Assembly: GCA_910585735.1 (NCBI GenBank)
Contig: CAJUEU010000031.1
Location: forward strand, 1-21,741
Length of the DNA stretch: 21,741 bases
Direction of reading: 5' to 3'
Source: an uncultured Oscillospiraceae bacterium
GTDB taxonomy: Bacteria > Bacillota > Clostridia > Oscillospirales > Oscillospiraceae
Part shown: in pieces, positions 6,039 to 14,268 of the stretch
How the letters are laid out: every line of letters starts with the position of its first letter
Numbering within the stretch: position 1 is the first letter of the stretch
Translations under genes and position numbers: made by a program
The notes under the pieces: model-generated
The model's database searches: none
Told to the model about the DNA's origin: nothing
What the model saw: the letters and a program-made list of their open reading frames with translations, nothing else

Positions 6039-8228
6039 TCAGAGCTTCGCGATGATCTCCTCATTTCGAATGGCCGAGGCGGCCAATTCCCGCCGCTTCA
6101 CAGCCAGGGCGTCGACCCTCTCCTCCCGGTGCTCCAGAGTCTCCCCAATCAGCCGAAGTGCGGTTTCTACCTCCAGCGTCTCCACCGTGCCGGCGGTGGG
6201 CTGGTCCAACAGCTTCAGGTTGGCGTCCAGCTTGGGATCATAGCTGATCCCCACTGCGGGCACCGCCATGTTGGCGGCGAAAATCAGGGAGTGGAGGCGC
6301 ATGGAGAGCACCAGACGGCTCTTTCCGATCACCGCCATAATGTCCCGTCCCCGGGGGGTATTCTCCAGCAGATAGCCCTTCTCCTTCATTTTCCCCAGGA
6401 TACGGCGGGCCATGGCGTCGTCCACCCCCTGCTGCATGGGGATAAGGAGAGGCTTGAGCCCATACCGGGTCACAACGCCGTCGCAGATGGCGGCCACCCG
6501 TTCCTCCAGGTTTTCATTCTTCCGCCAGGGACGAATGGAGACCACCAGGAAGGGCTCCTCCCCCACCCCCGCGGCATCCAGCGCCGCCTGGGCCGCCGCG
6601 GAGTCCCCAGGCTCCAGCAGATACACCGGGTCGGCAGTGACCGCCAGATCGGAACGGTCCACCCCCATACTTTGCAGCTCCGCCACAGACGCCGGGTCCC
6701 GCAGGGTGATGTACTCTGCCTCCCGCACTGCCCGGGCCACCCGCTTTCGGTTGCCCGGATAATCCACGGGGCCGATCCCATTGGCCAGAAGAAACACCTT
6801 CTTGCCCCGGCGCTCGGCCATACGGATCACCAGCAAATAATAAAGAAGGCTCCGGGTGGAGGTAGCGTCCTGAAGAAGGCTGCCCCCCCCCGAGATCAGA
6901 GCGTCACAGCTTTTTACCGCCTGATATAGCTTCACGGGAGAAAACCGGGGCACTGCCCGGCAGCCGTAGGTGGCCTCGGTCAGACCGGGGTTCCCGGACA
7001 GTACAGTGAGCCCTGTGCCCGGGCAGGTACGGCGGACGCTCTGGCTCAGGGCCTCCAGAATAGCCTCATCCCCCGCGTTGGAGTAGCCATAGTAACCGCT
7101 GACCAGAATGTTCCTGGGGTGAAGAGCGGCCTCATAAGCCAAAAGAGCGTCCTGGGCCATACGGCCCACCGAATAGTGCTCCAAAATGACCTGACGGCAA
7201 TACCGGCCGGATATAGTCTTCTCCTCCGGGCTCAAAGCCAGCAGACGCAGAATATCAGCCTCCATGGTCCCACTGTCAATGGGGTCCTCCCCCCGGCAGC
7301 AAAAGTTGGAAGAGATCGCCCGCTCCAGCTTGTCGGGGGTAAAAATGCCCAAATACCCCTCATTTCCCGCCACCAGTGTGGGCTTGGCCGCACTCATCGC
7401 CTCCAGAGCCGCCCGGGAGACGCCCACAAAAACGTCTCCGGCGGCCACCATGGCGTTGATGTCGCTGCGTGGCCCGGTCATAACGATGGCCTGGCGGCCG
7501 AGCTTCTCGTTTTGAGCTTGGGCCTTTTCCTTCAGCTCCTCCAGCACATCGCCGCCCCCCACCAGCAGAAGGACCAGCCCCTCCACCCGCTCGCAGAGGG
7601 CAGGGGCCAGGTCAATGAGGTGCCGGGCCGCCAGCGCCCGGCTGTCATCCATGCGGCTAACATGGGAGAGAACGGGCGCCCCGGCGGGGATCCCAAACTC
7701 CGCCTTGACCCTCTCCCCCGAAACCGCCGGAGAAAAGCGCTCGGTGTCAATGCCATTGATGGTGATAAACACATCCTGTCCGGGGACCCCATAGCTGTCC
7801 CGCAGGTATCTTTTGATATCCTCCGAGACCGCGATGGTCTTTGTGCCCCAGTTGGTCAGATAGCGTACCATTCCCTCCGAAGCAAAGACCCAGTGCGCGG
7901 TGGTCACAAAGGCAAAGCTTCCTTCCCCACGCAGCAGACCGCAGAGAAACCCAGGGATCCGGGCATGGGCATGGACCACCTGGGGCTTCTCCTCCCGGAT
8001 CACCTTTTTCAGGATCTGATAGGAACGGTACATGGGCTTTAAAGCCCGGCTGTTGAGGGGGGCCTTGATATGGCGGATTCCCACACGGTCCAGCTCCTCC
8101 ACATACACCCCGCCGTTGGATACCACCAGGACCTCGTGTCCCCGGCGTTTCAGCTCCTTGGCCAGTTCTATGATATGGGTCTCGGCCCCACCAATGTCCA
8201 GGCCGTTGGTGGCCATTAAAATCTTCAT
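6039..8228 (-). CDS. GT4 glycosyltransferase fused to a CsaB-type polysaccharide pyruvyl transferase
   Basis: A 729-residue two-domain protein. Residues 1-370 are a GT-B glycosyltransferase of family 4 (MKILMATNGLDIGGAETHI; VVHAHARIPG; SRAALEAMSAAKP). Residues 372-729 are a complete pyruvyl transferase like CsaB, which adds ketal-linked pyruvate to wall polysaccharide and so makes a docking site for S-layer-homology proteins. Its marks are ILVSGYYGYSNAGDEA (374-389), ISGGGSLLQD (445-454) and LSMRLHSLIFA (641-651). In the GT half the usual EX7E motif has only its second Glu (E276); V268 stands at the first position. The start at 8228 is chosen because GAGAGG precedes it by a few nucleotides and it leaves 14 nt after the upstream gene; the open frame to 8258 would overlap that gene. 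It is the last gene of the envelope operon. The GT substrate is unknown. Confidence 0.9.
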   Translation of the reverse strand: MKILMATNGLDIGGAETHIIELAKELKRRGHEVLVVSNGGVYVEELDRVGIRHIKAPLNSRALKPMYRSYQILKKVIREEKPQVVHAHARIPGFLCGLLRGEGSFAFVTTAHWVFASEGMVRYLTNWGTKTIAVSEDIKRYLRDSYGVPGQDVFITINGIDTERFSPAVSGERVKAEFGIPAGAPVLSHVSRMDDSRALAARHLIDLAPALCERVEGLVLLLVGGGDVLEELKEKAQAQNEKLGRQAIVMTGPRSDINAMVAAGDVFVGVSRAALEAMSAAKPTLVAGNEGYLGIFTPDKLERAISSNFCCRGEDPIDSGTMEADILRLLALSPEEKTISGRYCRQVILEHYSVGRMAQDALLAYEAALHPRNILVSGYYGYSNAGDEAILEALSQSVRRTCPGTGLTVLSGNPGLTEATYGCRAVPRFSPVKLYQAVKSCDALISGGGSLLQDATSTRSLLYYLLVIRMAERRGKKVFLLANGIGPVDYPGNRKRVARAVREAEYITLRDPASVAELQSMGVDRSDLAVTADPVYLLEPGDSAAAQAALDAAGVGEEPFLVVSIRPWRKNENLEERVAAICDGVVTRYGLKPLLIPMQQGVDDAMARRILGKMKEKGYLLENTPRGRDIMAVIGKSRLVLSMRLHSLIFAANMAVPAVGISYDPKLDANLKLLDQPTAGTVETLEVETALRLIGETLEHREERVDALAVKRRELAASAIRNEEIIAKL

Positions 8229-8242
8229 GGTCCTCTCTCTTT

Positions 8243-8734
8243 TCAGCCCATGGTCCAAATGGTAGCCGCGACCGAGCAGTATTTGGTATAGAAGTACAAC
8301 GTGGCGTTCGCCCCCATCTCAAAGGTGCGGGAGGCGTAGTACCGGCCGTTGCTGATCAGACCGTCGGCCTCCACGGTGAGGTACACATCATACCGATCCC
8401 GGGCGGGAGCCTCCTTAAAGCTTCCATCCATCAGGTCATATTCCCAGACAGCAGGCGCCGATTCCACTTTGGTGATGGTGCCCAGGTAGGTATCGTGGTC
8501 GGTATCCCAAAGCTCGTCCCCCTCCCGGAAGCCGTCCACCGTCCAGGAACGGACTCCATTGACCCGCAGGGTATAGGTAAAGGTATCGTTCTCCCCCCGC
8601 AGGGAGGTGGTCTCGTTGGTAAAGAAGCGGAGATACACCGCCACAGCCAGCACCAGGGCAAAGAGGATCACAAAAATGTCAATGAGGCTCACCTTGCCGA
8701 AGAGCCTTCCCTTTTCATCCACCAGCTTTTTCAT
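8243..8734 (-). CDS. DUF4330-family single-pass membrane protein (second of a tandem pair)
   Basis: A 163-residue protein that begins MKKLVDEKGRLFGKVSLID, the typical N-terminus of DUF4330 proteins, then one hydrophobic helix (about 17-38) and an extracytoplasmic beta-rich domain with VDGFREGDELWD, YLGTITKVE and NGRYYASRTFEMG. The biochemical role of the family is not established as far as I know. Its start overlaps the stop of the preceding DUF4330 gene by 4 nt (ATGA), so translation is coupled. It is followed after 14 nt by the GT4-CsaB fusion gene. Position between glycosyltransferase genes suggests a membrane-anchored accessory of polymer assembly or export, which is an inference. Confidence 0.8.
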   Translation of the reverse strand: MKKLVDEKGRLFGKVSLIDIFVILFALVLAVAVYLRFFTNETTSLRGENDTFTYTLRVNGVRSWTVDGFREGDELWDTDHDTYLGTITKVESAPAVWEYDLMDGSFKEAPARDRYDVYLTVEADGLISNGRYYASRTFEMGANATLYFYTKYCSVAATIWTMG

Positions 8735-9222
8735 TGGGCATCGCTCCTTTCAATGGCCAGCACCACGCCCGAGCAGAAATAGCCCGGTCCCTTGGCCGAC
8801 ACCTGCGTCCCGATCTTGATGATATAGCCGCCCGAGACCAGAATATCCTGCTCCGTCTCGGTGGCAGACGCCTCAATGACCACCGTGGCGGTCTGGAGGG
8901 TAGAGGCCACCGCTTCCCTGGTACCGCCCTCTTCAAAATCCTGAAGCTGGCGGACCGTGGCCCCCACCTCTACAGAGACCACCTTGCCCAGGTCGAACTT
9001 TTTGACCCGGTCCACCAGGCTGTCCCCCTCCTGGATCAGAGAGGCGGTGTTGTTCTGCATATTGGTAAACTCCACGGTGTAGCGCACTGTGGAGGATTCC
9101 CCTTTGTTCCCCCTGCCGGAGAACAGGACCAGGACCGCCCCCAAGGCGATGATGACCAGGATGACCACCACGTCAAACAGGTTGAACAGGTCCCTCCAGC
9201 TCTTTTTTTTCTCATTTGCCAT
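8731..9222 (-). CDS. DUF4330-like single-pass membrane protein (first of a tandem pair)
   Basis: Also 163 residues: a basic N-terminus (MANEKKKSWRDLFNLFD), one hydrophobic helix (about 18-37), then an extracytoplasmic domain with YTVEFTNMQ, LIQEGDSLVD, DLGKVVSVEVG and ILVSGGYIIKIGTQV. The layout and length match the next gene's product, although identity is low, so the two look like diverged duplicates. The start at 9222 has GGAGG about 9 nt upstream and overlaps the end of the GT4 gene by 11 nt. An open frame upstream to 9273 is not needed. The function is unknown; a role in handling the polysaccharide outside the membrane is inferred from context. Confidence 0.72.
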   Translation of the reverse strand: MANEKKKSWRDLFNLFDVVVILVIIALGAVLVLFSGRGNKGESSTVRYTVEFTNMQNNTASLIQEGDSLVDRVKKFDLGKVVSVEVGATVRQLQDFEEGGTREAVASTLQTATVVIEASATETEQDILVSGGYIIKIGTQVSAKGPGYFCSGVVLAIERSDAQ

Positions 9223-10339
9223 GACGCTTTTCCTCCCATGCTTTCTGATAAAATTCTTCGGTGTTTTTGGCAAACCGCCGGGCCGTAAACTTTTTTTCGT
9301 AGATCTCCCGGGCGCCCCGGCCCAGTTCCTTTACCCGCTCCGGCTTGTCCAGCAGCTCCTCCAGCCGCCCGGCCAAAGCCCCGGCATCCCGGGTGGGGAA
9401 GGTATAGCCGTTGACTCCCTCCTCAATGAGCCAGGGGTTACCGCCGTAATCGCTGATCACCGCCGGAACCCCCATGCTGAAGCCCTCCAGCAAGGCAAGA
9501 CTGGTGGCCTCGGTCCCCCAGGAGGCGTTGAGCTGAACGTCCAGCAGGCTCAGGATCGGGGCCACATCGGAGACAAAGCCCAGGAAGCTCACCTGGTCCT
9601 CCAGCCCCAGCTCCTGACAGCGGGCCTTGACCTCCCCCTCGTAGCCGCCGGTGCCGGCCACCAGAAGCTTTACGCGCTTCCCTTTGTCCTTCAACCGCCG
9701 CAAGGCTTCCAAAATATCGGTATGTCCCTTATAATCCTCGATCCGGGCCAGGATCCCGGCCACAAGATCCCCGGCGGTAAGCCCGTATTTCTCCCGCAGG
9801 GGCGCCAGTTCCTCCTCCCCCTGCCGGACCACCGGCTCCACTCCGTTCATCAGAACGGTGACCCGCTCCCGGGGGATCCCCCCTTCGGTAAGGTTGTCCA
9901 CCGCCGCGGGGGACACCGCGATGATCTGGTCCGCGTAATGCGTATTGATCCATCGGTTGAGCTGTCTGCCCGGGAATTTTTTCAGATAACTTTTGGTGGG
10001 AAACACAGAGTGGCGGGTATAGATAACCACCCTTCCCTCCCGCCGGGCGGCGATCCGTCCCGACATGGAGCCATGGGTGTGGACGACATCCGGCCCCACC
10101 CGGCGGATGAGCTTCCGCAGCTCCTTGATGACCCCCGGGTCCATGGACTTATCCGCCATGCCGTCCACCTCATAGACTACGCTTCCCAGCGCCTCCAAAG
10201 GTTCCTTCAGCTTGCTGCCCCGGGGAAGGGCCACCGACACATCGAAATTTTCCTTGTCCCGGTATTTCAGATAATTGATGAGCACCCGGCCGGCACCGCC
10301 GATGTTGGTGTCGCTGATGATATTCATGACCTTCAGCAT
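9212..10339 (-). CDS. GT4-family glycosyltransferase
   Basis: A 375-residue retaining GT-B glycosyltransferase. The N-terminal acceptor domain begins MLKVMNIISDTNIGGAGRV, with VVHTHGSMSGRIAARR near 85-100. The C-terminal nucleotide-sugar domain has GILARIEDYKGH and an intact EX7E motif (E277, E285) in EATSLALLEGFSMGVPAV. It would add a sugar to a lipid-linked precursor at the inner face of the membrane. The start at 10339 has AGGAGG 8 nt upstream and overlaps the 3' end of the ligase-like gene by 7 nt; the extra open codons upstream lie inside that gene. Donor and acceptor cannot be told. Confidence 0.92.
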   Translation of the reverse strand: MLKVMNIISDTNIGGAGRVLINYLKYRDKENFDVSVALPRGSKLKEPLEALGSVVYEVDGMADKSMDPGVIKELRKLIRRVGPDVVHTHGSMSGRIAARREGRVVIYTRHSVFPTKSYLKKFPGRQLNRWINTHYADQIIAVSPAAVDNLTEGGIPRERVTVLMNGVEPVVRQGEEELAPLREKYGLTAGDLVAGILARIEDYKGHTDILEALRRLKDKGKRVKLLVAGTGGYEGEVKARCQELGLEDQVSFLGFVSDVAPILSLLDVQLNASWGTEATSLALLEGFSMGVPAVISDYGGNPWLIEEGVNGYTFPTRDAGALAGRLEELLDKPERVKELGRGAREIYEKKFTARRFAKNTEEFYQKAWEEKRHGK

Positions 10340-11760
10340 GTCCCGGCCTCCTCTCTGCCCCAGTTCCGGGCCAGAGCGGCCCCCAGAGCCAGGACCACCC
10401 AAAACATCAGCTCCACCCGGTAATTATAGAAGGAATAGTCGGTAACGCTCTGGGCCAGAAAGCCGGTGAGGGAGCACAGGAAGGCGATGGCCTGGAGCCG
10501 GGTCTTTTTGTCCAGGCTCCGCCGTATCCTTCCCGTCAGGACCCGCACCCAGGAGAGAACGCCTCCCATAAAAGCCACAAAGCCGCTGATCCCGCATTCC
10601 ACCAAGATCTGAAGATAAAGGTTGTGGGCATGGGGCGCGGCGATGGTATTCAGACTGTACAGCGGATAGACCGTATTAAAGGCGGTGATGCCCGGACCGA
10701 TACCACTGACCCAGTAATCCTTCAGCATATCAATGGTGGCGATCCAAATATTGAGCCGATAGGAGGTGGAAGTATCGCTCATATCCGCAATGCTGGCGAT
10801 ACGCAGCAGAATGGTCTCAGGAAGGAAAAAGAGCAGGCAGATACAGCCGATGACCCCCAGCACAATAAACCGCCGGTCCAGCAGCACCAGAAAGAGGGCA
10901 GCCGCCAGCGCCAAGCCCAGGTAACCGCCCCGGGAGAGGGTAAGCACCAGACACATCACCATGGCCCCGGTGGCAACCCCGGCGGCCGCCTTCCCCTGCC
11001 GGGTCCGGGCGGTGAGGGCGGTCACCGCCCCCAGGGGAATGATGAGCAACAGATATTCGCTGAGCACGTTAGGGTTATCCAGGGTGGAATAGACCCGCAG
11101 GGAGACCCCGTTCTCCACAAAGGAATCGTCCACCCAGGCGGCAGTGCTCTCCACCCCCAGGATCACCTGGGCAAAGCCGTAAAGGGAGACCAGGAACCCC
11201 CCCAGCACCAGAAGGGCAATGAGCGCATCCAGATGCCGCCGCTCCGTGACGGCGTTCTGGAGCACGATGGCGAAAAGCACAAAGGCTACGGTGAGCATGC
11301 CCCCCTTCAGGCTTCCCTTGGGCGTCACCGAGGTGAGAGTACACACCAGATAGACCGCGGCGAAGAGATAGACCCATTTGTTCACCGGGGACCAAACCAG
11401 CTGCCGTTCCCGGTCCCGCCCCAGGCAGATAAGCAGGGACAGGGCGCAGACCAGTACCAGCCCCAGCACTGCCATAGTGGGCAGCAGCGGAGCCGCCAAA
11501 ATGGTCAGCCCGCACCACAGCAGAAGCCGGGTGGAGATAGACCCCTCCAGGGCCTTGTCCAGCCGGGTGACCCGAAAAAGACCGCACAAGGCCCCACGGA
11601 GGCGGTCAAAAAAACGGTTCAGAGCGCTTTGAGAACCCGGCTCCTTTCGCTGCCCGGTAAGGAGAAGCGCCAGAAAGCTCTTTTCCCACTGGCGGTCGAT
11701 CCATCCCGCCGCGGCGGTGAGCCACCGAAACAGGACGCTTCCTTCTAAAAATCCATTCAC
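10333..11760 (-). CDS. O-antigen ligase / Wzy-type polymerase family membrane protein
   Basis: A 475-residue polytopic membrane protein with roughly a dozen hydrophobic segments. It carries the Wzy_C-type core SRGGYLGLALAAALFLVLL and the conserved late loop AAPHAHNLYLQILVECGISGF with its invariant histidine-asparagine pair. Members join lipid-linked oligosaccharide to an acceptor or polymerise repeat units outside the membrane. The GTG start at 11760 lies 1 nt after the murJ-type stop codon and has AGAGGG 7 nt upstream, so translation is coupled. In a Gram-positive envelope the likely acceptor is a growing polymer or the wall, not lipid A. Ligase and polymerase roles cannot be separated from sequence alone. 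Confidence 0.88.
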   Translation of the reverse strand: MNGFLEGSVLFRWLTAAAGWIDRQWEKSFLALLLTGQRKEPGSQSALNRFFDRLRGALCGLFRVTRLDKALEGSISTRLLLWCGLTILAAPLLPTMAVLGLVLVCALSLLICLGRDRERQLVWSPVNKWVYLFAAVYLVCTLTSVTPKGSLKGGMLTVAFVLFAIVLQNAVTERRHLDALIALLVLGGFLVSLYGFAQVILGVESTAAWVDDSFVENGVSLRVYSTLDNPNVLSEYLLLIIPLGAVTALTARTRQGKAAAGVATGAMVMCLVLTLSRGGYLGLALAAALFLVLLDRRFIVLGVIGCICLLFFLPETILLRIASIADMSDTSTSYRLNIWIATIDMLKDYWVSGIGPGITAFNTVYPLYSLNTIAAPHAHNLYLQILVECGISGFVAFMGGVLSWVRVLTGRIRRSLDKKTRLQAIAFLCSLTGFLAQSVTDYSFYNYRVELMFWVVLALGAALARNWGREEAGTC

Positions 11761-11761
11761 C

Positions 11762-13315
11762 TCAAGACCCTCTTTTCATCCGATTTTTCAACTGAGACAC
11801 AATGAGCTTTGCCTCGGGAAGTCCCAGAACAGTCACCAGCACGCCATAGAGCAGCACCCCCAGGAGCACAGGCACCCCCAGCGCCACCAAACGCCCGGTT
11901 CGGGGAGCCAGCCACCCCCTGCAAGCCGAAACCGCAGCTCCCATCAGGACCGAAGCCATAAGGGCCTTTGCCCCATCCAGGCAGAAGGTTCGGTCCCCAA
12001 ACTCCAGCCCCCGCTTTTTCAGTGGGAAATAGAGTAGCAGGGCATTGACCAGAAAGGCGGCCGACGAGGCCCAGGCCACTCCGGCTACATCCAAAGGCCC
12101 GGTGAGCAGAACGCACAGCAACAGGTTCACCCCAATGGAGGCTCCCCCCGCCACCAGCGGGACAATTCCCCTCTGTTCGGCAAAATATACCCGGCAAAGC
12201 ACCGCCTGGGCGGCATAGCCGATCATACCCAGGGACATACAAGTGAGGGCCCGGGCCGTGATGGATACCGAGAAAGCGTCAAACCGGCCCCCGCCATAGA
12301 TCAGCTCTACAATAGGCTCAGCCATGACAAAAAGCCCTGCCGCCATGGGAAGAACCACCACCAAAGTGGTGTGCATGCTCCCCCGGATGGTCTCCCGGAG
12401 GGCGGCGCGGTCCCCGTCGGCGTTCTCCCGGGAGAGCTTTGGGAAAATATAGTTGGTCACCGAAAGAACGAAAACACCGGCAATAACGGTAAAGAGATTA
12501 TAAGCCAGCTCCAGGGCGGTCACCCCTGCCCCGTCAAAAAGCCGGGAACCAAACTTGGCGTTCACCGTCTGGTTGATGGGCAGCACCCAGGTGGATACCA
12601 TCACGGGGAGCATCAGGGCAAACACCTTCCGCATTCCCTCGCTCCGCAGGCTCAGGGAAGGGTGGTAGGCAAAGCCCCGCTTTTTCAGGGAGGGGACCTG
12701 GATCAGTGCCTGAAGGAGCCAAGCGCCCAGGAAGGTCACGGCCAGCCCCTGAATGCCGAAACGGTCATTGAGGGTAAAATAGTAGAGGATCACAGCGCAG
12801 TTGGACACCAGGGAGATGGCCGCCGGGATGTTGAACTCCCCCAAGGACTGAAGGACCCCCACAAAGGAAAAGGCCACCCCGGTAAAGAGCACCGTGGGCA
12901 TCATCACCCGGGTGAGCTGAGCGCAGAGCTCCGCTGTTCCGGCGTCGTAGCCGTCAGCAAAAAAAGCGGTGAGCTGGGGGGCAAAGACCATCCCCAGTCC
13001 AGTGAGGAGTGCACAGAGCAGAGCCATCACGGTCATGAAGTTTCCGGCGAAGCGGTTGGCCTCCTCCTTCCCCTTCTTCCGTAAAATTTCAGAGTAGACC
13101 GGGATCAGGCTGGCGCTGATGGCCGAGGCAAACACGGCGTCGAAAAAAACCCGGGGGATCCGGCTGGCGGTGAGGAAGGCGTTGGCCTCCATGCCGCTTC
13201 CGTAGTTCACCGTCAAAAGCCGGTCCCGGTAGAGCCCCAGCAGCTTGCCCACCAGGGTAATGAGCATCATCAGGCTGACCGCCTTCACCGGCTTCTCATT
13301 CTCGTTTTTTTTCAA
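11762..13315 (-). CDS. MurJ/MviN-family lipid-linked oligosaccharide flippase
   Basis: A 517-residue protein of the MOP exporter superfamily with about 14 membrane segments. It has the MurJ-type N-terminus (SLMMLITLVGKLLGLYRDRLL), FLTASRIPRVFFDAVFASAISASLIPVYSE, and the middle segment LPMAAGLFVMAEPIVELIYGGGRFD. Family members flip lipid II or related undecaprenyl-linked sugars outward. The TTG start at 13315 follows AAGGAG by 8 nt, a clear choice. It is the first gene of the six-gene envelope operon, preceded by a leader of about 140 nt. As it sits beside a ligase and glycosyltransferases, it may flip the polymer precursor of this locus and not peptidoglycan lipid II; sequence alone does not settle this. 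Confidence 0.9.
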   Translation of the reverse strand: MKKNENEKPVKAVSLMMLITLVGKLLGLYRDRLLTVNYGSGMEANAFLTASRIPRVFFDAVFASAISASLIPVYSEILRKKGKEEANRFAGNFMTVMALLCALLTGLGMVFAPQLTAFFADGYDAGTAELCAQLTRVMMPTVLFTGVAFSFVGVLQSLGEFNIPAAISLVSNCAVILYYFTLNDRFGIQGLAVTFLGAWLLQALIQVPSLKKRGFAYHPSLSLRSEGMRKVFALMLPVMVSTWVLPINQTVNAKFGSRLFDGAGVTALELAYNLFTVIAGVFVLSVTNYIFPKLSRENADGDRAALRETIRGSMHTTLVVVLPMAAGLFVMAEPIVELIYGGGRFDAFSVSITARALTCMSLGMIGYAAQAVLCRVYFAEQRGIVPLVAGGASIGVNLLLCVLLTGPLDVAGVAWASSAAFLVNALLLYFPLKKRGLEFGDRTFCLDGAKALMASVLMGAAVSACRGWLAPRTGRLVALGVPVLLGVLLYGVLVTVLGLPEAKLIVSQLKNRMKRGS

Positions 13316-13334
13316 AAATGTCGCTCCTTTTTAT

Positions 13335-13362
13335 GGGAGGGTCCATAGCGCAAGACCATCCC
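13335..13362 (-). promoter_or_regulatory. Leader hairpin just upstream of the murJ-type ribosome binding site
   Basis: On the minus strand GGGA-T-GGTC (13362-13354) pairs with GACC-C-TCCC (13343-13335) with a single mismatch and a 10-nt loop. The hairpin ends about 7 nt before AAGGAG. No U tract follows, so it is not a terminator. It may influence translation from the TTG start or be incidental. Confidence 0.35.
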
Positions 13363-13460
13363 TTCTGTTTGTCAAGTATTTCCATTTCCACCCACCCCGA
13401 TTCCCCTAAAAAACCATTGGAATGACTGGGCAATTTCGGGAATAAATTAGGGTTCAGATT

Positions 13461-13489
13461 ATCATACCATATATAGGGTTTGATTTCAA
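13461..13489 (-). promoter_or_regulatory. Promoter of the envelope-polysaccharide operon
   Basis: On the minus strand TTGAAA (13489-13484) and TATGAT (13466-13461) are spaced by 17 nt. Transcription would start near 13454, giving a leader of about 140 nt before the TTG start at 13315. It diverges from the EIIA promoter about 70 bp away. Confidence 0.75.
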
Positions 13490-13560
13490 GAAAAAACCTA
13501 CCTCTGGAATAAGAATTAAGATCTCGCTCCCATACTTTCTGTTTATATCCCGCCACACTA

Positions 13561-13589
13561 TTGACAATCCGCAAATAATTTGGTATTCT
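13561..13589 (+). promoter_or_regulatory. Promoter of the EIIA / GlcNAc PTS operon
   Basis: TTGACA (13561-13566) and TATTCT (13584-13589) are spaced by 17 nt, with transcription expected near 13596. The 5' leader of about 65 nt ends with GAAAGGATG before the EIIA start codon. Confidence 0.7.
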
Positions 13590-13660
13590 ACTTTCAGAGA
13601 TTATCGGTAAAATGTACCAAAAGACCCCCCATTTTTACTCCATTGAAAGGATGATACGAC

Positions 13661-14161
13661 ATGGGTTTTTTTGACAAGCTGTTTAAGAAGGAGGAGCCTG
13701 CCGCTCCTGTGGCTCCTCAGCTTTACGCCCCCGCCACCGGCGAGGCCATCCCTCTGGAGGAGGTAAAGGACCCCGCTTTCAGCCAGGGCATCCTGGGTCA
13801 GGGCGTGGGCATCAAGCCTGCCGAGGGAAAGATTTTGGCCCCCTGCGACGGCACCGTGGCCCAGATGTTCGACACCGGCCACGCCGTCAGCATGGAGACC
13901 TCCTTCGGCGCCGAGATCCTCATCCATGTGGGGCTGGATACGGTGGAGCTCAAAGGCAAGGGTTTTAAGATCCACGCCAAGGCCGGAGACAAGGTGAAGA
14001 AAGGTCAGCTCCTTATCGAGTTTGACATCCCCGCCATCACCGCCGCCGGCTACGATGTGACCACTCCCGTGGTGGTGTGCAACAGCGACGAGTTCAACAA
14101 TGTCAAGACCCACACCGGGCCGGTCACCAACGGCGATCTGGTCATTGAGCTGGAGAAGTAA
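13661..14161 (+). CDS. PTS EIIA component, glucose type (Crr-like), free-standing
   Basis: A 166-residue soluble phosphocarrier, close to the size of E. coli EIIA(Glc). It has an amphipathic N-terminus (MGFFDKLFKK), then GTVAQMFDTGHAVSM with H74 and EILIHVGLDTVELKG with H89, matching the H75/H90 pair of EIIA(Glc). H89 should accept phosphate from HPr and pass it to an EIIB. It is the first gene of the GlcNAc cluster and directly precedes an EIICB that has no IIA domain. It could also serve the IIA-less MurP-type EIIBC at 3560, as in E. coli. GAAAGG lies upstream of the ATG. Confidence 0.93.
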   Translation: MGFFDKLFKKEEPAAPVAPQLYAPATGEAIPLEEVKDPAFSQGILGQGVGIKPAEGKILAPCDGTVAQMFDTGHAVSMETSFGAEILIHVGLDTVELKGKGFKIHAKAGDKVKKGQLLIEFDIPAITAAGYDVTTPVVVCNSDEFNNVKTHTGPVTNGDLVIELEK

Positions 14162-14193
14162 GAGAGGCTTCTCCTTCCCTTTTGTCTTTCACT

Positions 14194-14212
14194 GCCGCCG
14201 TGGGCCGGCGGC
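14194..14212 (+). other. Intercistronic hairpin between the EIIA and EIICB genes
   Basis: GCCGCCG-TGGGC-CGGCGGC is a perfect 7-bp GC stem in the 107-nt gap. It is followed by GTGTTAGAGTTTTG, not a clean U tract. It could attenuate or mark an mRNA processing point, giving different amounts of EIIA and permease. Confidence 0.45.
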
Positions 14213-14268
14213 GTGTTAGAGTTTTGTTTCAAAGAGATCAGTAAAGAGAATGTTAGGAGGAAATTATT

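Noticed and set aside
13296..13574. Short minus-strand open frame upstream of the murJ-type gene
   Set aside because: It covers the promoter and leader of the envelope operon, overlaps the real TTG start, and has no ribosome binding site or family resemblance.
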